Shown: positions 33,772 through 43,426, counted from the first letter of the stretch. The stretch is DNA of 64,000 nucleotides from JADLGL01 sp963732865 (GCA_963732865.1 CAVTBC010000002.1:184126-248125); one strand, 5' to 3'. The notes: generated by a model from the sequence alone, not told the origin. Program-made: numbers and translations.

Positions 33772-34818
33772 ATGCCTGACCACCGTCCCCTGGTCTTTTC
33801 GGGGGTCCAGCCGACCGGCAACCTCCATCTCGGCAATTATCTCGGCGCCATCGCCCGCTTCGTGGCGATGCAGGAGAGCCATGAGTGCATCTATTGCGTG
33901 GTCGATCTCCACGCGATCACGGTGTGGCAGGACCCGAAAGAGCTGGCGCACAACACCCGTGAAGTCGCAGCCGCCTTCGTCGCCGCCGGCATCGATCCGA
34001 AGAAGAACATCGTCTTCAATCAGAGCCAGGTGCCGCAGCATGCCGAGCTCGCCTGGGTGTTCAATTGCGTGGCGCGGATGGGCTGGCTCAACCGCATGAC
34101 ACAGTTCAAGGAGAAGGCCGGCAAGGACCGCGAGAACGCCTCGGTGGGCCTCTTCGCCTATCCGACGCTGATGGCCGCCGACATCCTCGTCTATCGCGCC
34201 ACGCATGTGCCGGTGGGCGAGGACCAGAAGCAGCACCTCGAGCTGTCGCGCGATATCGCGCAGAAATTCAACAATGATTTCGGCGACTCGATCGCCGCGC
34301 ACGGCTTCGGCGAGGAGGGCTATTTCCCGTTGCCCGAACCGCTGATCACCGGCCCGGCGACGCGCGTCATGAGCCTGCGCGACGGCTCGAAGAAGATGTC
34401 GAAATCCGATCCGTCGGAATATTCGCGCATCAACCTCACCGACAGCGCCGAGGCGATCGAGCAGAAGATCCGCAAGGCAAAGACCGATCCGGAGCCGCTG
34501 CCCGGCGAGGAGGCCGGCCTCAAGACGCGGCCGGAGGCGGACAATCTCGTCGGCCTCTATGCGGGCCTTGCCGGCGTTTCCAAGGCGGAGGTTCTGCGCC
34601 AGCATGGCGGCGCGCAGTTCTCGGCGTTCAAGCCGGCGCTGGCGGAACTCGCCGTTGCTCGGCTGGAACCGATTGCGGGCGAGATGCGCCGCCTCCTCGC
34701 CGATCCGGCCGAGATCGACCGCATGCTCGCCGACGGCTCGGAGCGCGCCGGCGCCATGGCCGAGAAGACGATGAACGACGTTCGCGACATCGTCGGCCTG
34801 ATCCGGCGGGGGCGGTAG
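33772..34818 (+). CDS. trpS: tryptophanyl-tRNA synthetase
   Basis: A 348-residue class Ic aminoacyl-tRNA synthetase. The HIGH-type motif is GNLHLGNYLG (residues 16-25), and the KMSKS loop is KKMSKSDPSE (about 204-213). SGVQPTG at the N-terminus and GLFAYPTLMAADILVYRATHVPVGEDQ are typical tryptophan/ATP-site stretches. The start ATG at 33772 follows a GGAGACAA ribosome-binding site. It lies downstream of murJ as in related genomes. Confidence 0.97.
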   Translation: MPDHRPLVFSGVQPTGNLHLGNYLGAIARFVAMQESHECIYCVVDLHAITVWQDPKELAHNTREVAAAFVAAGIDPKKNIVFNQSQVPQHAELAWVFNCVARMGWLNRMTQFKEKAGKDRENASVGLFAYPTLMAADILVYRATHVPVGEDQKQHLELSRDIAQKFNNDFGDSIAAHGFGEEGYFPLPEPLITGPATRVMSLRDGSKKMSKSDPSEYSRINLTDSAEAIEQKIRKAKTDPEPLPGEEAGLKTRPEADNLVGLYAGLAGVSKAEVLRQHGGAQFSAFKPALAELAVARLEPIAGEMRRLLADPAEIDRMLADGSERAGAMAEKTMNDVRDIVGLIRRGR

Positions 34819-34896
34819 CACGACAGCCTTTACCCCTCCCCGATGGGTGCGGATCTCGGCTTGCCGCTGTCTGCGCCCGGTGGCAGCATCGCAGTG

Positions 34897-35388
34897 ATGG
34901 TCGCGCGCAAGCCCCTTGAACCCGGACACAGGCGGAAGTTCCTCGTCGTCATCGACGACACGCCGGAATGCGGCAAGGCTGTGCATTTTGCGGCACTGCG
35001 CGCCGAGCATACCGGCGGTGCGCTGGTGCTCCTCTTCGTCATCCCGCGTGCCGCGTTCCAGCAATGGAAGGGCGTCGAGACGATCATGCGCGCCGAGGCG
35101 ATGGAGGCCGCCGAATCGGCGCTCGGCCGTTTTGCCGAACTCGTGCGCAAATGGTCGTCCGTCGAGCCGGAGCAGGTGATCCGCGAAGGCGACACCGCCG
35201 ACCAGGTCGCCGCCCTCATCGAGACGGACGAGGATATCGCGGTCCTGGTACTTGCCGCCGGAACCGGACGCGAGGGTCCCGGCCCGCTGGTCTCCTCGCT
35301 CGTCGGCCGCTCGTCGGGCGGCTTTGCCGTGCCGATCACGGTCGTCCCCGGCTCGCTCGATGAAGCGGCCATCGTCGCCATCGCCTGA
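34897..35388 (+). CDS. universal stress protein (UspA family)
   Basis: A 163-residue single-domain Usp. The N-terminal strand KFLVVIDDTPECGKAV contains the acidic ATP-site residue, and the C-terminal GREGPGPLVSSLVGRSSGGFAVPITVVPG is a variant of the G-2x-G-9x-G-S/T nucleotide loop. The ATG at 34897 fits family starts (ARKPLEPGHRRKFLVVID); an ATG at 34843 lies upstream without a ribosome-binding site. The role is stress-linked but not specific. It follows trpS and precedes nfuA on the same strand. Confidence 0.85.
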   Translation: MVARKPLEPGHRRKFLVVIDDTPECGKAVHFAALRAEHTGGALVLLFVIPRAAFQQWKGVETIMRAEAMEAAESALGRFAELVRKWSSVEPEQVIREGDTADQVAALIETDEDIAVLVLAAGTGREGPGPLVSSLVGRSSGGFAVPITVVPGSLDEAAIVAIA

Positions 35389-35459
35389 CCCCACATTCTT
35401 GAAGTTTTTGCCGGGCTGGGATATCTATTTTGAACGATTCTAATTCAGGCGGCACCCCG

Positions 35460-36017
35460 ATGTTCATTCAGACCGAACCCACGCCGAACCCGGCGACGCT
35501 GAAGTTTCTGCCCGGCCGTATCGTGCTGGAAGACAACGGCACGGCTGAATTCCTGGGCGAAAGCGAAGCGGGTCACTCGCCGCTGGCGCAGCGCCTGTTC
35601 GCCATTCCGAGCGTTTCCGGTGTCTTCTTCGGCGGCGATTTCATCACCGTCACCAAGGCGGACGGGGACTGGCAGCATCTGAAGCCGGCCGTGCTCGGCG
35701 CCATCATGGACCATTATCTGTCCGGCGCGCCGGTGCTTGACGATTCGAGCGCGGAAGCGGCGGGCGAAGAGTTCTTCAGGCCGCAAGACGCCGAAATCGT
35801 CGCCACGATCAAGGAGTTGCTGGAGACGCGCGTGCGTCCGGCCGTGGCGCAGGATGGCGGCGACATCACCTTCAAGGGCTTCCGCGACGGGACGCTGTTC
35901 CTGAACATGCGCGGCTCCTGCTCGGGCTGCCCGTCCTCGACGGCGACGCTCCGCCACGGCATCGAAAATTTGATGCGGCACTTCATCCCGGAAGTCCGTG
36001 AGGTTCAGCCAAGCTGA
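35460..36017 (+). CDS. NfuA/NifU-like Fe-S scaffold protein
   Basis: A 185-residue iron-sulfur carrier. The N-terminal Nfu domain (MFIQTEPTPNPATLKFLPG) is followed by a C-terminal NifU-like domain with the cluster-binding Cys154-x-x-Cys157 (GSCSGCPSS). This two-domain form is typical of alphaproteobacteria and mitochondrial NFU1. The ATG at 35460 was chosen over an upstream start at 35430 because the conserved domain begins there. It donates Fe-S clusters to apoproteins, which here could include the radical SAM enzyme MiaB. Confidence 0.93.
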   Translation: MFIQTEPTPNPATLKFLPGRIVLEDNGTAEFLGESEAGHSPLAQRLFAIPSVSGVFFGGDFITVTKADGDWQHLKPAVLGAIMDHYLSGAPVLDDSSAEAAGEEFFRPQDAEIVATIKELLETRVRPAVAQDGGDITFKGFRDGTLFLNMRGSCSGCPSSTATLRHGIENLMRHFIPEVREVQPS

Positions 36018-36084
36018 CGAACCGGCGCACCGCGCCGGCATGTCCGATTGACTGTGGCGGCAGCTTGCCGTCATACGCCCATCC

Positions 36085-36753
36085 ATGATTGTTCTCGGCA
36101 TCGATACCGCGCTTGAAGCCTGCTCCGCCGGGCTTGCCATCGGCGATCAGGGCCGGGCCATCATCCGCTCCGAGATCATTGGGCGCGGCCATGCGGAGCG
36201 GCTGTTCGGCCTGATCGGCGAAATCATGGCCGAGGCCGAACTCGGCTTTGACGCCATCGATCGCTACGCCGTCACCACCGGCCCCGGCTCCTTCACCGGC
36301 ATCCGCGTCGGCATCGCCGCTATGCGCGGTTTCGCGCTGGTTTCCGGCGCGCCGGCAGTTGGCTTCTCGACGCTCGCAGTGCACGCCGAGGCGGCGCGGA
36401 AAATGGCGGGCGCCCGCGCGGTTCTGGCCGCCCTGCCGGCCAAGGGCGGTGAGGTTTTCGCGCAGCTTTTCGGGCCGGCCGGCGAGGCGCTTTCGGACCC
36501 CGTGGTCGGCGATCCGGCGCGGTTTGCGGCGCTGGCGACGGAGGCCGGCGCGTCCCTCGCGGGAGCCGGCGCCTCGGCAGTCGCCGCTGCCGGCGTCACG
36601 GGCTTGGCGGTGATCCACGCGCAATCGGCGCCCGACATGCGGGCGCTTCTCGCCCTCGCCCTTCGCGCCGAGGACGGCGCACCGCCGCCCAGGCCGCTCT
36701 ACATCAAGCCGCCCGACGCCATGCCCGCCGCTCCGATGATCGCGCGCCGCTAG
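36085..36753 (+). CDS. tsaB: tRNA t6A biosynthesis protein TsaB
   Basis: A 222-residue inactive paralogue of TsaD and part of the complex forming N6-threonylcarbamoyladenosine at tRNA position 37. The ASKHA-fold start VLGIDTALEACSAGLAI and the YAVTTGPGSFTGIRVG motif are diagnostic. The stop is directly followed by the ATG of rimI. tsaE, encoding another component of the complex, begins at the right edge of the window. Confidence 0.94.
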   Translation: MIVLGIDTALEACSAGLAIGDQGRAIIRSEIIGRGHAERLFGLIGEIMAEAELGFDAIDRYAVTTGPGSFTGIRVGIAAMRGFALVSGAPAVGFSTLAVHAEAARKMAGARAVLAALPAKGGEVFAQLFGPAGEALSDPVVGDPARFAALATEAGASLAGAGASAVAAAGVTGLAVIHAQSAPDMRALLALALRAEDGAPPPRPLYIKPPDAMPAAPMIARR

Positions 36754-37236
36754 ATGGCGCTCCGGGCCATTCGCCATGTGATCGACGATGCTGCGCCCGG
36801 CGATGTGGCCGTGATGGCCGATATCCACGAACACAGCTTCAGCCGGCACTGGAGCGCCGAGGAATTTTCCGCGCTGCTGGCGGATTATCCGGTGGTGCAG
36901 GCCATCGTCGCCCGCCGTGCCGGCCTGGGGAAGCCGCGGATCAATGGCTTCGTCATCGTCCGCATCGCCGGCGGCGAAGCTGAAATCCTGACGCTGGCGG
37001 TCGATCCGCGCAGCCGGCGGCGCGGCCTTGGGCGCAAGCTGGTCGAGGACGCGGCGCGCCGGGCCTACCGCGACCGCGCCGAAGCGCTGTTACTCGAGGT
37101 CGACGAAACCAACCGCGCCGCCGTCACGCTCTATCGCGGCCTTGGCTTCGAGACAGTCGGCGAGCGCTCGCGCTATTATGACAAACCCGACGCACCGCCC
37201 GGCAATGCGCTTGTCATGCGCCTGCGTCTTCGCTAA
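36754..37236 (+). CDS. rimI: ribosomal protein alanine N-acetyltransferase
   Basis: A 160-residue GNAT enzyme. The acetyl-CoA loop is DPRSRRRGLGRKLVEDA (about residues 84-100), preceded by AEILTLAV and followed by LLLEVDETNRAAVTLYRGLGFETVGERSRYY, the RimI-type C-terminus. Location immediately after tsaB, with no gap, supports RimI rather than an unrelated GNAT. The usual substrate is the N-terminal Ala of ribosomal protein S18. Confidence 0.9.
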   Translation: MALRAIRHVIDDAAPGDVAVMADIHEHSFSRHWSAEEFSALLADYPVVQAIVARRAGLGKPRINGFVIVRIAGGEAEILTLAVDPRSRRRGLGRKLVEDAARRAYRDRAEALLLEVDETNRAAVTLYRGLGFETVGERSRYYDKPDAPPGNALVMRLRLR

Positions 37237-37263
37237 TCCGCGTCACCCAGCGGGACAGGCATA

Positions 37264-37701
37264 TTGGCTCAACCGAAGAGCACACAAAGCCTCGAAGAGG
37301 CATGCGCCGCCAAAGGCATGCGCATGACGGAACAGCGACGGGTGATCGCCCGGGTCCTCGACGCGGCCTCCGATCATCCCGACGTCGAGGAACTGTATCG
37401 CCGCTCGTCGGAGATCGATCCGCATATTTCGATCTCCACCGTCTATCGGACGGTGCGCCTGTTCGAGGATGCCGGGGTCATCACGCGGCTCGAATTCCGC
37501 GACGGCCGGGCGCGCTATGAGACGATCCCGGATGAGCACCACGACCATTTGATCGACCTGCGTACCGGCAAGGTGATCGAGTTCCGCAACGAAGAAATCG
37601 AGGTGCTGCAGGAGCGGATCGCCGCCGAACTCGGCTTCAAGCTGGTCGATCACCGGCTGGAACTTTACGGTGTACCGTTGAAGAAGCCTGGTAACGAATG
37701 A
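37264..37701 (+). CDS. Fur-family metalloregulator (Fur/Mur)
   Basis: A 145-residue winged-helix repressor. The DNA-binding helix is HISISTVYRTVRLFEDAGVI (residues 54-73) and the metal site includes EHHDHLID (91-98). Only one cysteine (Cys14) is present, so the CxxC structural zinc site of E. coli Fur is absent. This fits the alphaproteobacterial Fur group, in which several members respond to manganese (Mur). The start is a TTG at 37264 with GGACAGG upstream. It precedes miaB by 49 bp. Confidence 0.88.
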   Translation: MAQPKSTQSLEEACAAKGMRMTEQRRVIARVLDAASDHPDVEELYRRSSEIDPHISISTVYRTVRLFEDAGVITRLEFRDGRARYETIPDEHHDHLIDLRTGKVIEFRNEEIEVLQERIAAELGFKLVDHRLELYGVPLKKPGNE

Positions 37702-37750
37702 TGGTCTTTGCGATTGCCATCGATCCGTCGTTTGATGAGGATAGGCTTTA

Positions 37751-39172
37751 TTGACGCTGCGCCGTGAAACGGCTCCCGGCCAGCGCGTCGAAAGGAAAAC
37801 CGGCTCTGTGACATCGCGACGGAAAGCATTCATCCGCAGCTACGGATGCCAGATGAATGTCTATGATTCCGAACGGATGGCCGATGTCCTCGCCGAAGGT
37901 TTCGACACGGCGGCGACCGTCGAAGAAGCCGACCTCATTATCCTCAATACCTGCCATATCCGCGAGAAGGCCGCCGAGAAGGTCTATTCCGAACTCGGCC
38001 GGCTGCGCGAATTGAAGGATGCCGCAGCGCAGGACGGCCGCCAAATAACGATCGGCGTTGCCGGCTGCGTGGCGCAGGCGGAGGGCGCGGAGATCGCCCG
38101 CCGTTCCCCGGTTGTCGACTTCGTCGTCGGGCCGCAATCCTATCATCGCCTGCCGGAGCTGGTGGACGGGACGAGCGGGTCACCGGTCGCAGACGATCTG
38201 TCGGCGGCGGAGAAGTTTGCCGGCCTTGCCGGAACCCTCAGCCATCGCCCGGCAAGCGTCGCCGCCTTCGTCACGGTGCAGGAGGGCTGCGACAAGTTCT
38301 GCAGCTTCTGTGTCGTGCCCTATACGCGCGGCGCGGAATTTTCCCGGCCGGTCGATGCGATCATCGCCGAGGCCGAACGGCTCGCTGCCTCGGGCGTGCG
38401 CGAGATCACGCTGCTTGGCCAGAACGTCAATGCCTGGCATGGGCCCGGACCTGATGGCGATTGGGGCCTTGGGCGGCTCCTCTTCCGCCTCGCCGAAATC
38501 GACGGCATTGCGCGGCTCCGCTACACGACCAGCCATCCGCGCGACATGGACGACGATCTCATCGCCGCACATCGCGACCTGCCGGCGCTGATGCCCTATC
38601 TGCACCTGCCGCTCCAGGCCGGTTCCGACCGTGTGCTGAAGGCGATGAACCGCCGCCACACCGCCGACGACTATCGGCGGCTGATCGATCGGATCCGCAC
38701 GGCACGGCCCGATATCGCCCTGTCGAGCGACTTCATCGTCGGCTTCCCCGGCGAGAGCGACGCCGATTTTGCCGAGACGATGAAGATCGTCGCGGAGGTC
38801 GGCTACGCCGCCGCCTTTTCGTTCAAATACAGCCCGCGGCCGGGCACACCCGCGGCCGAGCAGGAGCAGATCGCCGAGCCGGTGAAGAACGAACGGCTCT
38901 ATCAACTGCAGGCGCTGATCGCGGCGCAGCAGGCTGCCTTCAACCGCTCGCGGCTGGGTATGAAAATGAACGTCCTGTTCGAGAAGGAAGGGCGCAAACC
39001 CGGCCAGATCGTGGGCCGTTCGCCCTGGCTGCAGCCGGTGCAGGTCGAAGCGCCTGCGGCGATGATCGGCGCGATTAAGGTTGTCACTGTCGACGGCCTG
39101 GGCAGCAACAGCCTATATGCCAGCTTGACCGTCCCCAGCAGCGCGGCAAAGGCCGCCGAGGCATTCGCGTGA
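37751..39172 (+). CDS. miaB: tRNA-2-methylthio-N6-dimethylallyladenosine synthase
   Basis: A 473-residue radical SAM methylthiotransferase acting on i6A37 of tRNA. The auxiliary cluster cysteines are Cys33 (YGCQMN), Cys68 (NTCHIR) and the Cys in VAGCVAQ. The radical SAM motif is CDKFCSFCVVPYTRG. A TRAM domain ends the protein. The start is taken as the TTG at 37751 because GAGGA lies 9 nt upstream; a GTG at 37808 closer to the conserved domain is the alternative. phoH overlaps its stop by GTGA. Confidence 0.95.
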   Translation: MTLRRETAPGQRVERKTGSVTSRRKAFIRSYGCQMNVYDSERMADVLAEGFDTAATVEEADLIILNTCHIREKAAEKVYSELGRLRELKDAAAQDGRQITIGVAGCVAQAEGAEIARRSPVVDFVVGPQSYHRLPELVDGTSGSPVADDLSAAEKFAGLAGTLSHRPASVAAFVTVQEGCDKFCSFCVVPYTRGAEFSRPVDAIIAEAERLAASGVREITLLGQNVNAWHGPGPDGDWGLGRLLFRLAEIDGIARLRYTTSHPRDMDDDLIAAHRDLPALMPYLHLPLQAGSDRVLKAMNRRHTADDYRRLIDRIRTARPDIALSSDFIVGFPGESDADFAETMKIVAEVGYAAAFSFKYSPRPGTPAAEQEQIAEPVKNERLYQLQALIAAQQAAFNRSRLGMKMNVLFEKEGRKPGQIVGRSPWLQPVQVEAPAAMIGAIKVVTVDGLGSNSLYASLTVPSSAAKAAEAFA

Positions 39173-40206
39173 CCGACATCGATACAGCATCGACGCGCCA
39201 GCCGGATTTTGTGCCCGATCCGACGCAGATCATGGTTGCCTTTGACGACAACCGCCTGGCGCGAACGCTTTTCGGCGAGTTCGATCAGAACCTAGCGATG
39301 ATCGAGCAACGGCTCGGCGTCGAGGCCGTGGCGCATGGCAATCAGGTGCTGATCCGTGGCTTGCCCGAATCCTGCGCCCAGGCCCGGCTGACGCTCGACA
39401 TGCTCTATGGCCGGCTCGAGCACGGCCATGACATCGAGCCCGGCGACGTCGACGGCGCGATCCGTATGGCGATGGCGGCCGACAGCCAACTCAATCTGCC
39501 GACGTTGGAACCGAAGAGCCGGCTGGCGATGGCACAGATCGCAACGCGGCGCCGCGTCGTCATGGCCCGCTCGCCGATGCAGGATTCCTATATCCGCGCC
39601 ATGGAAGCGGCCGAGCTCGTCTTCGGCGTCGGCCCGGCCGGCACCGGCAAGACCTATCTCGCCGTCGCCTATGCGGCCTCGATGCTGGAGCGCGGCAATG
39701 TCTCGCGGATCATCCTGTCGCGACCAGCGGTGGAAGCCGGCGAGCGGCTTGGCTTCCTGCCCGGCGACATGCGCGAAAAGGTCGACCCCTATCTGCGGCC
39801 GCTCTACGATGCCCTTTACGACATGATCCCGGCGGACAAGGTCGAGCGTGGCCTCGCCTCGGGCGTGATCGAAGTTGCGCCGCTGGCCTTCATGCGCGGC
39901 CGGACGCTGACGCAGGCGGCGATCATCCTCGACGAAGCGCAGAACACGACGCCGATGCAGATGAAGATGTTCCTCACCCGCCTCGGCGAGGGCTCGAAGA
40001 TGATCGTCACCGGCGACCCCACCCAGATCGACCTGCCGCACGGCCAGGGCTCGGGACTAACCGAAGCGCTGCGCCTGTTGCGGGGCGTGCGCGAGATCAA
40101 GCAGATCGCCTTCGGCCATGCCGATGTCGTGCGCCATCCGCTGGTCGCGCGCATCGTCGAGGCCTATGACGCCGGCGACAAGAAGGCCGGCGAAGGCCGG
40201 AGCTGA
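39169..40206 (+). CDS. PhoH-family ATPase
   Basis: A 345-residue PhoH-like protein. The Walker A motif is GPAGTGKTYLAVAYA, the Walker B motif is AAIILDEAQNTTPMQMKMFLTRLG, and VTGDPTQIDLP follows. The GTG at 39169 overlaps the miaB stop. It precedes ybeY by 2 bp, the standard phoH-ybeY pairing associated with ribosome/rRNA maturation. The biochemical role of PhoH proteins is not settled; helicase/RNase-like activity has been proposed for relatives. Confidence 0.93.
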   Translation: MTDIDTASTRQPDFVPDPTQIMVAFDDNRLARTLFGEFDQNLAMIEQRLGVEAVAHGNQVLIRGLPESCAQARLTLDMLYGRLEHGHDIEPGDVDGAIRMAMAADSQLNLPTLEPKSRLAMAQIATRRRVVMARSPMQDSYIRAMEAAELVFGVGPAGTGKTYLAVAYAASMLERGNVSRIILSRPAVEAGERLGFLPGDMREKVDPYLRPLYDALYDMIPADKVERGLASGVIEVAPLAFMRGRTLTQAAIILDEAQNTTPMQMKMFLTRLGEGSKMIVTGDPTQIDLPHGQGSGLTEALRLLRGVREIKQIAFGHADVVRHPLVARIVEAYDAGDKKAGEGRS

Positions 40207-40208
40207 AC

Positions 40209-40718
40209 TTGGCCGTCGACATCGACCTTTCGGTGCAGGGCGGCGACTGGCCGCCTGAGGCGGAACTTGGCGCTCTGGCCGAACGCGTGCTTGCCGCGAC
40301 CAGCGTGAAGGCCGCCGATTTCCCGCGCGAAGGCGAGCTTTCGATCGTCTTCACAGATGACGCCCGGATCGGCCAACTGAATGCCGAATGGCGCGGAATT
40401 CCCCATCCGACCAACGTCTTGTCATTTCCCGCGCCGGCCCTATCCGGCCCCGCGCAGCTGGCCAAGCCGCTGGGCGACATCGTCCTCGGATTCGAAACGA
40501 TGTCCAAAGAAGCGGCAGACGCGCACTTGACGCTGGCCGACCATATCTCCCATCTTCTCGTTCACGGCCTTCTGCATCTGATCGGTTACGATCACCAGGA
40601 AGACGCTGAAGCCGCGGCCATGGAATTGCTCGAAACGGCGGTGCTGGCTGAGTTGGGCATCGCCGACCCCTATGCCGGAAGCGAGCCCGAACTGATCGAC
40701 ACCGCCGGCAAAAATTGA
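40209..40718 (+). CDS. ybeY: endoribonuclease YbeY
   Basis: A 169-residue metal-dependent RNase for 16S rRNA 3' processing and ribosome quality control. The zinc motif is HLLVHGLLHLIGYDH near residues 115-129, giving the H-x3-H-x5-H arrangement. NVLSFPAP and LGDIVLGFET are typical family stretches. The start is a TTG at 40209 with GGAG 6 nt upstream. It overlaps or abuts the CorC-like gene downstream. Confidence 0.95.
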   Translation: MAVDIDLSVQGGDWPPEAELGALAERVLAATSVKAADFPREGELSIVFTDDARIGQLNAEWRGIPHPTNVLSFPAPALSGPAQLAKPLGDIVLGFETMSKEAADAHLTLADHISHLLVHGLLHLIGYDHQEDAEAAAMELLETAVLAELGIADPYAGSEPELIDTAGKN

Positions 40719-40720
40719 AG

Positions 40721-41758
40721 ATGAGCGACAAGTCGGAATCGTCCGGTTCGGTCCCCGAACCGAACCCTGAGCCTCCTAGTAGCACCGGCGGTCGGCCCGA
40801 AGAGGGCGATCGTCAGACCGGCGAAAGCTGGCTCGACAGGCTGCGCGCAGCCGTCGGTCTCAGGAATACATCCGTTCGGCGGGAAATCGAGGACGCCCTC
40901 GGCGGCGAGGAGGTGGACACCACCTTCACCGCCGAAGAACGGACGATGCTCAACAACATCCTGCGTCTCCGCGACGTGCGCGTTGAGGACATCATGGTGC
41001 CGCGCGCCGATGTCGAGGCGGTCGAGATCGACGAGACTCTTGGCGAGCTGATCACCCTGTTCCGCCAGTCCGGCCATTCGCGCATGCCGGTCTACCGCGA
41101 ATCGCTCGACGATCCGGCGGGCATGGTCCACATCAAGGATTTGATGCGGGCGCTGGCGCGTTTCGCCGACAAATCGACCGATGGGGCCGAACCCAGCGCC
41201 GACAATCTCGACCTCAGCCGAATCGACCTGTCGATGACGATCGCCCAGGCCGATCTCATCCGCGACGTGCTGTTTGTGCCGCCCTCGATGCCGGTGGCGA
41301 CGCTGCTGTCGACGATGCAAAATTCGCGCATGCAGATGGCGCTGGTGATCGACGAATATGGCGGAACGGACGGCCTCGTCTCAATCGAGGACGCGATCGA
41401 ATCGATCGTCGGCGAGATCGAAGACGAGCATGACGAGGAAGAACCGGAGATCGTTGCCGATGATGACGGCACGTTCATCGCGGACGCGCGCGCCAGCCTC
41501 AGCGATGTCGCCGAGGCGATCGGCGCCAAGGTTTCGACGGGCGAAGGCAATGACGATGTCGAGACCATCGGCGGGCGCATCTTCACGCTGCTTGGCCGGG
41601 TGCCGACGAAGGGCGAAACCGTGACTTTGCCGGAAGGACATATCGTCGAGGTGCTTGATGCCGACCCGCGCCGAATCCGGCGTTTGCGGATTCGCGCTGC
41701 CGAATCGGGCGCCGACGGCGCTTCACCCGGGCTACCCCGCGCTGCCTCAGGCGCTTGA
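40721..41758 (+). CDS. CorC/TlyC-family CBS-domain protein
   Basis: A 345-residue soluble member of the CorC/TlyC group. After an acidic, low-complexity N-terminus come two CBS domains (MVPRADVEAVEIDETLGELI, then FVPPSMPVATLLSTMQNSRMQMALVIDEYGGTDGLVS) and a C-terminal FAD-binding-like CorC_HlyC domain ending HIVEVLDADPRRIRRLRIR. It lacks the membrane DUF21 domain. Annotated as a hemolysin or Mg/Co efflux factor in relatives; the true role is unclear. ATG 40721 is used; a TTG at 40715 overlaps the ybeY stop. Confidence 0.88.
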   Translation: MSDKSESSGSVPEPNPEPPSSTGGRPEEGDRQTGESWLDRLRAAVGLRNTSVRREIEDALGGEEVDTTFTAEERTMLNNILRLRDVRVEDIMVPRADVEAVEIDETLGELITLFRQSGHSRMPVYRESLDDPAGMVHIKDLMRALARFADKSTDGAEPSADNLDLSRIDLSMTIAQADLIRDVLFVPPSMPVATLLSTMQNSRMQMALVIDEYGGTDGLVSIEDAIESIVGEIEDEHDEEEPEIVADDDGTFIADARASLSDVAEAIGAKVSTGEGNDDVETIGGRIFTLLGRVPTKGETVTLPEGHIVEVLDADPRRIRRLRIRAAESGADGASPGLPRAASGA

Positions 41759-41821
41759 CGCCGCGCGCGTCCTCGCCCAAGCCGAAGCCGCCTTCCCGCC
41801 GAATCAGGCCGCGGCCGCTGC

Positions 41822-43426
41822 ATGAACCGTCTGGCTGACTCGATCATCCTCCTGTGGGGCTGGCGGCGGATTCTGCTCGCCTTCGCCGCGGGCGCGTCGC
41901 TGGTTCTGACGCTGCCGCCCTTCAACGCCTTGCCGGTTGGCTGGATCGCCATCCCCATCCTGGTGTGGATGATCGACGGCTCGGCGACGCCGGAAGGCAC
42001 CGGCTTCCTTCGCCGCCTCCTCCCCGCCTTCTGGATCGGCTGGTGGTTCGGCTTCGGCTATTTCGTCGCCGGCCTGTGGTGGATCGGCGCTTCCTTCCTG
42101 GTCGAAGCGGATGTGTTTGCCTGGCTGATGCCCTTCGCGGTCGTCGTCCTGCCTGCCGGGTTGGCGCTCCTGTGGGGTCTCGGCGCCGCCGTCGCGCGGC
42201 TGTTCTGGGCCGACGGCTGGGTCCGCATCCTCGTTCTCGCCGTGACGATGACGCTGGTCGAGTGGCTGCGCGGCCATATCCTGACCGGCTTCCCGTGGAA
42301 TGCAGTCGGCTACACGCTGATGCCCGATACGCTGCTGATGCAGCCGGCGTCGCTGATCGGCCTGTGGGGGATGACGCTGCTGGCGTTCATGGTCTTCGCG
42401 GCGCCGGTCCTGCTGGTTGGCGGCAACGAGGGTGGGCGCGGGCGGTGGCTAGGATTTGCATTGATCCTTCTGCTGTTTCTCGGCGACATCGGCTTCGGCC
42501 TGATCCGCCTCCGCGGCGCCGACGATGCCGTTGTGGCGGGCGTCCGGCTGCGGATCGTGCAGGCCTCGATCCCCGAAGAAGCCAAACAGGACGCGACAGC
42601 GGCGCGCGCCAATTTCGACCAGCAGCTGGAGCTCAGCCGCAACGCGCCCGCGCCGGGCGACAGCGACGGGCCGACGCTGATCATCTGGCCGGAGACGGCT
42701 GTCCCCTACATTCTGACCGAGCAGCCGGGCGCTCTGGCGGCAATCGCCGACATGCTGCCGGCCGGCGTCACATTGGTGACCGGCGCGCCGCGGCGCGATC
42801 CCGCCCCTATCCTCAACGGCCCGGATGTCTTCAACAGCGTGCTGGTGATCTCGGACACCGGGGAGATACGCGATTCCTACGACAAGGTTCACCTCGTCCC
42901 CTTCGGCGAATATCTACCCTTTGCCGACACGCTCGAGAGCTGGGGAATACGCCAGCTCATCACCCTGCCCGGCGGTTTTGCCACCGGTCTGCAGCGGCGG
43001 ACGCTGACCGCCGGCGACGCGCCACCTTTTTCCCCGCTTATTTGCTATGAGGTGATCTTCCCTCATGCGGTGACAGAAGAGGGCGTTCGCCCAGCCTGGC
43101 TCCTCAACGTCACCAATGACGCCTGGTATGGCAACACGCCCGGCCCGCACCAGCATTTGCAGGAGGCAATCCTGCGTTCGGTGGAGGAAGGCCTGCCGCT
43201 AGTCCGCGCCGCCAACACAGGGATTTCGGTCATTGTTGATGCCTATGGACGGGTTCAGGCCCGCCTTGATGTCGGCGAAATCGGCGTGATTGATGGCGAT
43301 TTGCCGCATGCTCTCCCCGAGACCGTCTATGCCCGCTACGGCGACATCATTCCCGCCATTCTCCTTGTCTTGGTGTCGGGCATCGCTTTGGTCGGCCGTT
43401 ACATCTTTGGCCGCCAATACAATTGA
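41822..43426 (+). CDS. lnt: apolipoprotein N-acyltransferase
   Basis: A 534-residue inner membrane enzyme adding the third acyl chain to lipoproteins. Six or more N-terminal membrane helices are followed by a periplasmic nitrilase domain with the catalytic triad Glu (IIWPETAVPYIL), Lys (YDKVHLVPFGEYLPF) and Cys (SPLICYEVIFP), then a C-terminal helix (IIPAILLVLVSGIALVG). It follows the CorC-like gene by 63 bp, the usual order. Confidence 0.96.
   Translation: MNRLADSIILLWGWRRILLAFAAGASLVLTLPPFNALPVGWIAIPILVWMIDGSATPEGTGFLRRLLPAFWIGWWFGFGYFVAGLWWIGASFLVEADVFAWLMPFAVVVLPAGLALLWGLGAAVARLFWADGWVRILVLAVTMTLVEWLRGHILTGFPWNAVGYTLMPDTLLMQPASLIGLWGMTLLAFMVFAAPVLLVGGNEGGRGRWLGFALILLLFLGDIGFGLIRLRGADDAVVAGVRLRIVQASIPEEAKQDATAARANFDQQLELSRNAPAPGDSDGPTLIIWPETAVPYILTEQPGALAAIADMLPAGVTLVTGAPRRDPAPILNGPDVFNSVLVISDTGEIRDSYDKVHLVPFGEYLPFADTLESWGIRQLITLPGGFATGLQRRTLTAGDAPPFSPLICYEVIFPHAVTEEGVRPAWLLNVTNDAWYGNTPGPHQHLQEAILRSVEEGLPLVRAANTGISVIVDAYGRVQARLDVGEIGVIDGDLPHALPETVYARYGDIIPAILLVLVSGIALVGRYIFGRQYN

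Noticed and set aside
33697..35394. Minus-strand open frame opposite trpS and uspA
   Set aside because: Entirely overlaps two conserved genes; no domain and no ribosome-binding site.
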